9,289 nt of DNA, from positions 1-9,289 of the forward strand of contig DLGM01000430.1 of NCBI GenBank assembly GCA_002482705.1, written 5' to 3'. The notes beneath the pieces were generated by a model. The model searched no databases. It was not told the DNA's origin and saw only the letters and a list, made by a program, of their open reading frames with translations. This DNA is from Cyanobacteria bacterium UBA7694. GTDB lineage: Bacteria > Cyanobacteriota > Sericytochromatia > UBA7694. Below are positions 1 through 5,671 of this stretch, one piece after another. The stretch's first letter is position 1; each line of letters opens with the position of its first letter. Position numbers and translations under genes: made by a program.

Positions 1-1
1 C

Positions 2-682
2 CCCTATTCCACCAGTTGGGGGGTCAGCACCCGCCTGATGGGCGCCCTGATCATGGCGCACAGTGACGACAAAGGGGTCGTGATTCCACCCAAGCTGGCC
101 CAAACCCAGGTTGTGATTGTCCCCATTGCCCGCAGTGATGAAGAATGGGCTTTGGTACTGGAAAATGCCCAACGCTTAGCCACTGATCTGCAAAATAACG
201 GGGTGCATGTCAAGGTCGATAATGACACCAAACAAAAGCCCGGCTGGAAGTTTGCTGAATACGAACTGCAAGGGATTCCCGTGCGCATGGAAATTGGCCC
301 TCGGGATGTGGCGGCAGGCAATGTCGTCTGTGCCCGCCGTGATACGGGCGAAAAACAAGTGCTCCCCCAAGACGGGCTGGGCGCAGCGATGGTTGCTCTG
401 CTTGACGATATCCAACAGAGCATTTATGCCAAAGCCCTGGCCTTCCGGGACAGTCATATTTTAACCGCTGCCACCTATGACGAATTCAAAGCCATTATTG
501 AAGCGGAAAAAGGCTGGGTGCGCTGCGGCTGGAACGGAGATGCGGCCATCGAAGCCCGCATTAAAGAAGAAACCAAGGCCACAATTCGCTGTATCCCATT
601 TGAACAACCAGAACAGCTCGGCACCTGTATTTATACGGGCGAACCGGCCAAATATGAAGTTTTGTTCGCCAAGGCCTATTAG
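2..682 (+). CDS. proS: Prolyl-tRNA synthetase, C-terminal part (5' end outside window)
   Basis: The product charges tRNA-Pro with proline in the cytoplasm (class II aminoacyl-tRNA synthetase). The frame is open to the left edge, so only about 226 residues of a usual ~480 are present; the first ATG in frame, at 38, is internal. The visible start reads STSWGVSTRLMGALIMAHSD, which matches the class II motif 3 region of ProRS (TSWG-STR-.G.LI..H.D). It is followed by the anticodon-binding domain (VVIVPIARSDEEW onward) and a C-terminal zinc-binding-like module ending FAKAY. The C-terminal tyrosine and this extra module are typical of the archaeal/eukaryotic-like ProRS class, which lacks the bacterial editing insertion. 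Three cysteines (VRCGW, IRCIP, GTCIY) remain in that module; the fourth position seems to be Thr in CIYTGEPA, so zinc binding may be lost. The stop is TAG at 680-682, and the next gene starts 4 bp later, so they are probably co-transcribed. Confidence 0.95.
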   Translation, partial: PYSTSWGVSTRLMGALIMAHSDDKGVVIPPKLAQTQVVIVPIARSDEEWALVLENAQRLATDLQNNGVHVKVDNDTKQKPGWKFAEYELQGIPVRMEIGPRDVAAGNVVCARRDTGEKQVLPQDGLGAAMVALLDDIQQSIYAKALAFRDSHILTAATYDEFKAIIEAEKGWVRCGWNGDAAIEARIKEETKATIRCIPFEQPEQLGTCIYTGEPAKYEVLFAKAY

Positions 683-686
683 CCAG

Positions 687-1799
687 ATGCGGCGTCTTCT
701 GACTGGGTTGAGCCTATTGAGTCTGGGGGTATTACCTGCCCAGGCTCAATACCGTGACCCCATTACGCCTACCCAGTTACGCCAGGCCCAGCTCTTGGTT
801 CAAGAACGGGCCTGTTATGATCCGCGCATGCAGTTTTGTGAGCTGACAACTCGCTTGCAAAACAACCAGTTGGTTGTCGGGGGAAAAGTGGGTGACAGTG
901 AACAAAAACTGCTCACTTTGGCCGGGTTTTATCAGCTCGGTTACCCCGTTCAAGATCGCTTAGAAGTGTTTCCATTTAAGGAGCTGAGTAATCCGTATGC
1001 CCAAGTCCAAGTCGCCGCTATTGACGGTCATGATGCCCCCTCTGGCCAACGGTTGACCCAGTATATCTATGGCAGTTATCTGCGGGTTTTAAAGTTACAA
1101 GGGGAATGGGCCTTGGTGCAGTCAACCCAGGATCAATACATTAGCTGGATTCGGTATAGCGAAGTGATTGCCCTCAGTGCCGAGCGTTATGAAAATTTAG
1201 CCGCCAGTTTTGACAGCATTGTTGTGAAAGTCAAAAGCGCTACCCTGTATAAAGATGAAAGCCTGCAAACCGTGATCGGACAAATCCCATTGGGTGCCCG
1301 GTTGCCACTTTTAGCAGAAACAGAAACGGCGTTTCAGGTAGCCTACCCCGGCCAACGGGAACCTCAGCCTGGGTATCTGGCCAAAAGTGAAACCCGTCTC
1401 TTTGTGCCTTTGCAGGGAGAGGGCCCGGAAGCCCTTCTGGAAAGTGCGCGCCTGTATGGCCTCACCCCCTGGTTAACCGGGGGAGCCACGGTAGCGGGCT
1501 GGGACAGCGCCGCTTTTATTCAAACCCTCTACCGTCTTCAGGGAGTCCTCTTGCCGCGCGAGTCGCAGCAGCAACAACGTATGACTTTACAAATTCGCAA
1601 TCCAGAACAGACCCGGCCCGGCGATTTGGTTTTTTATCAGCATCAAACGGGTATTATGCTGGGGGGTAAGCGTTTTCTTTACCTGCCCATCAATGCGCCA
1701 CAAGCGGTGATCGCACGTTTAGACAGTGACAAATACGCAGAAGCCTTACGCACTGGCCAACTCAGTTTTGGCCGGGTCACCCCCCAAAGCCATCTTTAA
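687..1799 (+). CDS. Exported SH3b + NlpC/P60-fold protein, apparently catalytically dead
   Basis: This 370-aa protein begins with a Sec signal peptide (RR, hydrophobic LLTGLSLLSLGVL, cleavage near AQA-Q at about residue 20). The same frame is open upstream to about 477, but that part lies inside proS, and the signal peptide fixes the start at the ATG at 687; no strong ribosome binding site is seen. Residues ~30-100 form an N-terminal region with Cys43 and Cys51, possibly a disulfide. Residues ~102-165 (YGSYLRVLKLQGEWALVQ...GYISWIR-like) and ~178-238 resemble bacterial SH3 domains, and ~250-365 have an NlpC/P60 fold like YkfC-type gamma-D-Glu-diamino acid peptidases (GWDSAAFIQTLYRLQG, LLPRES, RPGDLVFY, TGIMLGGKRF). 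In active enzymes the motif is DCSG; here Ser274 replaces the cysteine. The HVG histidine appears to be Gln320 and the second histidine Tyr332. It may therefore bind peptidoglycan or scaffold rather than cut. The domain family is quite sure, the inactivity likely. Confidence 0.82.
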   Translation: MRRLLTGLSLLSLGVLPAQAQYRDPITPTQLRQAQLLVQERACYDPRMQFCELTTRLQNNQLVVGGKVGDSEQKLLTLAGFYQLGYPVQDRLEVFPFKELSNPYAQVQVAAIDGHDAPSGQRLTQYIYGSYLRVLKLQGEWALVQSTQDQYISWIRYSEVIALSAERYENLAASFDSIVVKVKSATLYKDESLQTVIGQIPLGARLPLLAETETAFQVAYPGQREPQPGYLAKSETRLFVPLQGEGPEALLESARLYGLTPWLTGGATVAGWDSAAFIQTLYRLQGVLLPRESQQQQRMTLQIRNPEQTRPGDLVFYQHQTGIMLGGKRFLYLPINAPQAVIARLDSDKYAEALRTGQLSFGRVTPQSHL

Positions 1800-1839
1800 C
1801 AAAACAGCCCTGGGTACAAAGTACCCAGGGCTGTTTTGT
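1799..1839. terminator. Bidirectional hairpin terminator
   Basis: This is a perfect 19-bp inverted repeat (arms 1799-1817 and 1821-1839) with a 3-base AAA loop. The stem core is CAGCCCTGGGTAC and its outer part is AAAA/TTTT, so each strand ends in a T-run. It starts on the last base of the stop codon of the SH3/NlpC gene and lies 13 bp from the stop of the convergent lipoprotein gene, so it most likely ends both transcripts. Confidence 0.9.
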
Positions 1840-1852
1840 GTTATCCGTCAGC

Positions 1853-2494
1853 CTAAGGCTGAGGGCTGGCCTCAGGGGCCGGCGAGTCAGAAGGTGCAGG
1901 CACAGGGATACTCTGTGAATCGCTAAAGACCAAGCTCGAAAAATTGAGCGGGAATGAAAAAGGCAATTCGTGGGGATTGCCGTTGCTGTCGCGGCCATAC
2001 ATGACCACTTCGGCAAGGCCATCACGGGAACGGGGAGCGCGATTCCCAGGATAAACCGTTGAACGGACATCATCTGTCGCACTCAACAGCGAAAATTGCA
2101 CTTGTACAGTAGTACCCACTTGTTGAGCACCACCCCCCCCAGTTCCGGCAGGGACTGAAGCCTTACTGATCGGAAACTCGCGCTCCGGCAAAGTGGTCCC
2201 ATCTGAAAGGGTTATTTTGACTTTATAACGACTAAACACAACATTGGGCAACAGCGGTTTATTGCGAATTGTGACCACTGGCTCAAAATAGGTGTAGACA
2301 ATAATAGAGTTGTTGTTTTGAGTGGTTGCAGATTGCTCAATTCCGATCAGTTTACCGCTGGAAGAACTGACCACATCCACCACTTGTAGCTCAGCAGCCG
2401 GATTAAAGGGGTTGTTTAAAGAACCACAAGCGGCTGTGGAAAATAGCAGCAAGCTTGCGAGGGTAAGCGTAGAGAGGCGTTTGCGCGTACTCAA
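1853..2494 (-). CDS. Lipoprotein of unknown function
   Basis: This 213-aa protein has a lipoprotein signal peptide: basic N-terminus (STRKRL), hydrophobic TLASLLLF, then a lipobox-like STAAC with Cys23 as the predicted lipidated residue followed by Gly. It should be anchored in a membrane facing outward. The mature part (about 35-190) alternates short hydrophobic beta-like segments (IIVYTYFEPVVTIR, VVFSRYKVKITLSDG, TTVQVQFSLL, LAEVVMYGRDSNG), which suggests a beta-sandwich. The last ~20 residues are rich in Pro, Ser and Ala (VPAPSDSPAPEAS). The start is a TTG codon at 2494; no ATG or GTG lies in frame between it and the upstream stop, and the signal peptide begins exactly there. Ribosome binding is weak (AGAAACGGTG). 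Residues 119-122 are Gly, encoded by a run of eight G. I recognise no family. It is a single-gene unit with its own promoter and a shared terminator. Confidence 0.8.
   Translation of the reverse strand: MSTRKRLSTLTLASLLLFSTAACGSLNNPFNPAAELQVVDVVSSSSGKLIGIEQSATTQNNNSIIVYTYFEPVVTIRNKPLLPNVVFSRYKVKITLSDGTTLPEREFPISKASVPAGTGGGGAQQVGTTVQVQFSLLSATDDVRSTVYPGNRAPRSRDGLAEVVMYGRDSNGNPHELPFSFPLNFSSLVFSDSQSIPVPAPSDSPAPEASPQP
2133..2140 (+). repeat. Homopolymer run of eight C inside the lipoprotein gene
   Basis: Eight consecutive C on the plus strand (G on the coding strand) encode part of Gly119-Gly122 of the lipoprotein. Runs of this length can slip during replication, and a one-base change would shift the reading frame about 120 codons into the gene. 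They are also places where sequencing errors collect. Confidence 0.9.
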
Positions 2495-2522
2495 GGCACC
2501 GTTTCTACTTTCTTGTCTAGAT

Positions 2523-2555
2523 TTAAGATACGAGAGGTATCGTTACTTATCTTAA
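2523..2555 (-). other. Leader inverted repeats with two alternative pairings
   Basis: In the predicted leader of the lipoprotein mRNA, TTAAGATA (2555-2548) can pair with TATCTTAA (2530-2523) over 8 bp. The right arm, read as GTATC (2531-2527), can instead pair with GATAC (2541-2537) around a 5-base loop. The two pairings exclude each other. No known riboswitch or leader is recognised; the stems are short and AT-rich, so this may be chance. Confidence 0.35.
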
Positions 2556-2588
2556 CATAATAGCACGAGGTTAAGAGTTAGTCCTTTT

Positions 2589-2616
2589 ATTATAAAAACT
2601 CATGGCTGCGCGTCAA
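2589..2616 (-). promoter_or_regulatory. sigma70-type promoter for the lipoprotein gene
   Basis: Read on the minus strand, TTGACG (2616-2611) is followed after 16 bp by a perfect TATAAT (2594-2589). This would start transcription near 2582 and give a leader of about 88 nt before the TTG start at 2494. It is the strongest promoter-like match I found in the window. Together with the leader it accounts for most of the non-coding stretch 2495-2794; the rest holds only the weaker plus-strand promoter candidate. Confidence 0.7.
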
Positions 2617-2674
2617 GTTAATTGGTCACAGCTCGCGCATAAAAACACTACCGGGACTCTGATATGTAACGGCT

Positions 2675-2702
2675 TTGCGGGTGTTCATAAAAGCAGTAAA
2701 AT
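2675..2702 (+). promoter_or_regulatory. Possible promoter for the two-gene unit 2795-3829
   Basis: TTGCGG (2675-2680) is followed after 16 bp by TAAAAT (2697-2702), which would start transcription near 2709, about 85 nt ahead of the ATG at 2795. Both hexamers deviate from consensus. CTCTGAT (2657-2663) and ATCAGAG (2701-2707) form a 7-bp inverted repeat flanking it. This may be an operator, or chance. Confidence 0.35.
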
Positions 2703-2794
2703 CAGAGCACCCCACAAAGCTTCATGGTAAGATAAAAAGAAGATCCTGAGTGGCGTTTAGCTCCATTCAGCAAGACTCCATAAAGGGACAGGTC

Positions 2795-3259
2795 ATGAGC
2801 TCAGAAAATCCTCCCCAAATCCGTCCGATCGCCCATTCTCCACTGGTGCGCAGCCTAGAACAAAACAGCACTGACCTGCTCCGAGCAGGATGTTATTTGC
2901 TGCAAGACAGTCTCCACCAATCGTCAATTCTGCTCACTGAAATTGAGCGTCTGGGCAAACAAACAGGCGAACTGATCTTTCGCTTCGAACAATTTCAAAG
3001 CGACCTGCGGCAAGCGGTGAAGTCTAACGCCCATGAAATCACCCAAGACACAGTGGAAGTGTTAACCAGCGCAATCCATGGATTTGGACAAATTGCCCGT
3101 TCCGCCGTCGAAGAAGTTCGCGAAGTCGTTCAGGCCGGAGAAGGGTTAGCCAAAGACTTACCTACTCCCAAGGTCAATTTTGCAAACCCTTTTCAACAGC
3201 GCCAAGTAAAGCGCAACAAAGAATCAACGATTATACCAATCACAATTCAGGATAACTAG
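2795..3259 (+). CDS. Small helical protein of unknown function
   Basis: This 154-aa protein has no signal peptide or membrane span. I chose the ATG at 2795 because AAAGGGACAGG lies just upstream at a suitable distance. The same frame could start at a GTG at 2750, adding 15 residues, with a poorer site. The first ~15 residues are Pro-rich (ENPPQIRPIAHSP). Residues ~20-120 look almost entirely helical with amphipathic heptad-like spacing (LLRAGCYLLQDSLHQSSILL, then VEVLTSAIHGFGQIARSAVE). The tail from 123 is Pro/Asn/basic and probably flexible. The pattern of two or three long amphipathic helices superficially recalls phasin-like or apolipoprotein-like surface-binding proteins, but I see no diagnostic motif. 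It is followed after 3 bp by the 188-aa gene, so the two are probably made and used together. Confidence 0.75.
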   Translation: MSSENPPQIRPIAHSPLVRSLEQNSTDLLRAGCYLLQDSLHQSSILLTEIERLGKQTGELIFRFEQFQSDLRQAVKSNAHEITQDTVEVLTSAIHGFGQIARSAVEEVREVVQAGEGLAKDLPTPKVNFANPFQQRQVKRNKESTIIPITIQDN

Positions 3260-3262
3260 AGT

Positions 3263-3829
3263 ATGAGTCAAGAAACGCGTGAATTAGCCCTTATTTTACG
3301 TGACCGTCTCAGAGAGAAACAAAAGCTGAGCGAGTACCACAAACATGCCGTTAACTATTTATTCAAAGTTTTCGAAGAAATGATCAACGAGCTGAGAGCC
3401 GACTTACTCAGCTTAGGCGGAGATGGCAATCAAATTAAAATGTACAAGTCACCATCCGGGGACTATGTGGTCATTAAACTCGGTGATTCTCTGACCAGCG
3501 TGTATTCGATGCCAGACATCAAATTATGCTCTGTCGATGTCCAGGGCCAATCAGGCTTATGTGGTCGTGTTGTTGTCTTCCAGGGCGATTTCCGCAATCT
3601 TGAAATCGAAGATCCTGAACAACTGTCCACAATCGAAGAAGACTCACTGTTTATTTTCCCTGACAGCATTTTGTACCACATTGTCTCTCCCGTTGGCTTG
3701 CATCGTACCGATGTGCCGCGCTTTGCCCATTTGGTTTTAAGTAAAATGATCCAAAAAGATGAGGCGCACTACAGCCCCCTGTTGGACGAAATCTCTCGTC
3801 AACAGGAAGCCAACTACGGCCACCACTAG
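3263..3829 (+). CDS. Conserved-looking cytoplasmic protein of unknown function
   Basis: This 188-aa protein starts at ATG 3263, 3 bp after the upstream stop, with an AGGA about 11 bases before the start. The N-terminal ~50 residues are a charged helix (ETRELALILRDRLREKQKL, then VNYLFKVFEEMINELRADLL). Residues ~56-145 look like a beta-rich domain: IKMYKSPSGDYVVIKLG, then SVYSMPDIKLCSVDVQGQSG, GRVVVFQGDF and SLFIFPDSILYHIVSP. The C-terminus (150-188) is again helical and ends in a polar tail with GHH. There is no signal peptide, membrane segment or catalytic motif I can name. The helix-plus-beta layout could be a sensor or adaptor domain, but that is a guess. It is the last gene of its unit, with a hairpin terminator 17 bp downstream. 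Confidence 0.75.
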   Translation: MSQETRELALILRDRLREKQKLSEYHKHAVNYLFKVFEEMINELRADLLSLGGDGNQIKMYKSPSGDYVVIKLGDSLTSVYSMPDIKLCSVDVQGQSGLCGRVVVFQGDFRNLEIEDPEQLSTIEEDSLFIFPDSILYHIVSPVGLHRTDVPRFAHLVLSKMIQKDEAHYSPLLDEISRQQEANYGHH

Positions 3830-3845
3830 TCGGCTGTTCCCACAT

Positions 3846-3877
3846 CAAAGGCCCGCACATGAGATGGCGGGCCTTTG
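3846..3877. terminator. Bidirectional hairpin terminator
   Basis: The arms CAAAGGCCCGC (3846-3856) and GCGGGCCTTTG (3867-3877) pair perfectly over 11 bp around a 10-base loop, which itself can close a CAT/ATG mini-stem. The AAA/TTT flanks give a short T-run on each strand. It sits between the stop of the plus-strand unit (3829) and that of the convergent HEAT-repeat gene (3882). Confidence 0.85.
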
Positions 3878-3881
3878 GACA

Positions 3882-5207
3882 TTAGACCATTAAAAGGCGA
3901 TCTAAAGCATTGCTAATCGCTTTTTGAATATTGCCATAGGGATGCTGTAAGCGCAGTTTTTCTAGATGGGCAATTGCCCGTTTGTCTTTTAACACCCCCA
4001 GAGCATAAACAGCCTGCTCTTTCACCAACATAGAGGTATCCTGCAAAGTATGTAAAAGCGGCGAATAAGCGCGTTGATCATTCAAAGCGGCCAAAGACTT
4101 GACCACTTGAAAACGCACTTCCCATTGCTCATGCCGCAATAAGCGCACCAAGGGTTTTAATGCATGAGGTCCGCCCAGTGAGCCTAATGCCTGCACCAAA
4201 TTGACAATTACTTCCGGGCGCTTTTCAGCTTTAAGCATTGCCACAATTTGTTTCACCGTTTGCTCATCGCCTACTAAACCTAAAATCCGAACAATATTGC
4301 GCACCACATAAGGGTTGGGGTCTTCTTCAAGGCGGCGCATCAATATCACACTCAGGTTCGGCTCATAAGCAGCTTTTTGTACCACCTCAAATAAAGCCAT
4401 CGCCGCATTAATACGCACAAGCTCATGGGTATCCTCAAGGGCATTTAAAAGGTGGGGTATCACCTCTGATCCTCCCAAAGCCCCTAAAGCCGTTAACATC
4501 GCAATGCGCACATTTTCATTAAAGGCCTGCAGTTGCCGAACCAAAGCCGGTACAGCCTGCTGATACCCCTTTAAACTGAGTACCGTAGCCGCTTCAATTT
4601 TGACATGGTCATTGATATCCCCCAATAAGGTACAGAGTTCCTCTGCAACTGTCGTCTGGGTATATCCCAATAAACTCAAAATCGCGCTGCAACGAACAAC
4701 CACCTGTTCATCATGGAGTGCCAATTGAAGCAAAGCGGGCAATAGAGCTGGATGCGGAGGCATAGCCGCAAGCAAAGATGCAAACCAGCGCACTCGCCAT
4801 TGCTCATGAGCCATTGCCTGATTGATTTCATCAGGATGGGTAGGAAGGGGGTGTGAGCCCAAAAGCGCTTTGGCCAAAACAGGTTTAGAGAAATGCCGTA
4901 AAGCCCAAGCCGCACTCAGACGAACCTCATTGCTGGGGTCATGTAACATTGACTTCAGCAAAGGGCCCAAACTGCCGGGTTCATGGATAAACCCTAACAC
5001 CCACGCAGCATTTTTGCGCAGTTCTTCATCAACAGAAGCCAATGTTTCCAGCAATAGGGGCACAGAGCGAGGAGCCAATTGAATCAACCGTTCAACCGTT
5101 TCACTCAAGATATCCAAATCATCAGACTTAAGTTGCTGAATCAGATAGCGCAAACGACGCTCTTCTTCAGCGCTTAGACGGAGCTGGATCGAAGAGGAAG
5201 CTGTCAT
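3882..5207 (-). CDS. HEAT-repeat (armadillo-like) scaffold protein
   Basis: This 441-aa protein consists almost entirely of ~31-residue helical repeats, roughly twelve, from about residue 30 to 440. Typical units are DEELRKNAAWVLGFIHEPGS, SNEVRLSAAWALRHFSK, ENVRIAMLTALGALGGSEVI, QWEVRFQVVKSLAALNDQRA and TSMLVKEQAVYALGVLKDKR, with the D..(V)R..A..AL..L pattern of HEAT/PBS-lyase-like repeats. Such solenoids bind other proteins; some relatives are phycobilin lyases, but nothing here suggests pigment attachment. No signal peptide or membrane span is present, so it is cytoplasmic. The ATG at 5207-5205 overlaps the TGA of the upstream gene (ATGA), which implies translational coupling. It is the last gene of a three-gene operon with a membrane protein, and a role as adaptor or scaffold for that protein is inferred. 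The repeat call is firm and the function unknown. Confidence 0.9.
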   Translation of the reverse strand: MTASSSIQLRLSAEEERRLRYLIQQLKSDDLDILSETVERLIQLAPRSVPLLLETLASVDEELRKNAAWVLGFIHEPGSLGPLLKSMLHDPSNEVRLSAAWALRHFSKPVLAKALLGSHPLPTHPDEINQAMAHEQWRVRWFASLLAAMPPHPALLPALLQLALHDEQVVVRCSAILSLLGYTQTTVAEELCTLLGDINDHVKIEAATVLSLKGYQQAVPALVRQLQAFNENVRIAMLTALGALGGSEVIPHLLNALEDTHELVRINAAMALFEVVQKAAYEPNLSVILMRRLEEDPNPYVVRNIVRILGLVGDEQTVKQIVAMLKAEKRPEVIVNLVQALGSLGGPHALKPLVRLLRHEQWEVRFQVVKSLAALNDQRAYSPLLHTLQDTSMLVKEQAVYALGVLKDKRAIAHLEKLRLQHPYGNIQKAISNALDRLLMV

Positions 5208-5668
5208 GCCAAGCGTTGCGGTTTAAGAAGAGCGCTGATCGCGACAACTCGACCATCGAGTATATCGATCTGCATCAATTCGGCTTGCCCTGTATAAAAC
5301 AAGGGCTGCCCCACTTGCAGCTCAGCCTGACAGGCCACATTCCGCACCAAAGCGCCGCTACAAAAAACAGCTTCTTTAACCACATCCAGCACACTCTCTG
5401 GAACCTGATCCAGAATCGGAGCCAGCTGGGTAGGGTCAGCCATCGGGTTGGTAGCTGCCGCTGCGGGCGAGTTTTTGAGGTACGATTGAATAATCGCAAC
5501 CGCATTGGGCGAAGTAAGGGCTGAAGTCAACTCTTGGCTTAAAACATCCGTAAACAGCATCGACATACTGGTGTTGATTTTACATTGGGCCTCAATCACC
5601 AAAGCTGATAGAGAAGCTAAGGGTGTTGAGGGGGGCTCTAGGGGCGTAGCTGTATCAGTTTGGGACAC
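5204..5668 (-). CDS. 154-aa protein of unknown function, middle gene of the operon
   Basis: The protein has a Pro/Ser/Thr-rich N-terminus (~1-20), helical stretches at ~20-64 (LSALVIEAQCKINTSMSMLF and following), an Ala/Asn/Pro linker at ~67-82, a helix at ~90-103, and a C-terminal ~50 residues predicted as small beta strands (ACQAELQVGQPLFYTG, QIDILDGRVVAISALLKP). Cys103 and Cys113 flank the junction. No signal peptide or membrane span is seen. The start is GTG at 5668, 3 bp past the stop of the 460-aa gene, with AAAGGGG about 12 bases ahead inside that gene. The stop overlaps the start of the HEAT gene by 4 bases. Such tight packing between a membrane protein and a scaffold suggests a shared complex. 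I cannot assign a family; the beta-rich end could be a small barrel or a self-association module. Confidence 0.75.
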   Translation of the reverse strand: MSQTDTATPLEPPSTPLASLSALVIEAQCKINTSMSMLFTDVLSQELTSALTSPNAVAIIQSYLKNSPAAAATNPMADPTQLAPILDQVPESVLDVVKEAVFCSGALVRNVACQAELQVGQPLFYTGQAELMQIDILDGRVVAISALLKPQRLA

Positions 5669-5671
5669 AGT

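Noticed and set aside
4..423. Open frames on the minus strand opposite proS
   Set aside because: They are antisense to a conserved coding sequence and their Ser-rich translations are typical of shadow frames.
477..686. 70-residue N-terminal extension of the SH3/NlpC-type gene
   Set aside because: It lies wholly inside proS in another frame, reads as basic low-information sequence, and would bury the clear signal peptide that begins at 687.
2795..3259. Phasin (polyhydroxyalkanoate granule protein)
   Set aside because: The long amphipathic helices are compatible, but there is no phasin motif and no polyhydroxyalkanoate gene in the window.
3882..5207. Phycobilin lyase (CpcE/F-like)
   Set aside because: The similarity is only the generic HEAT repeat, and no phycobiliprotein gene is present.
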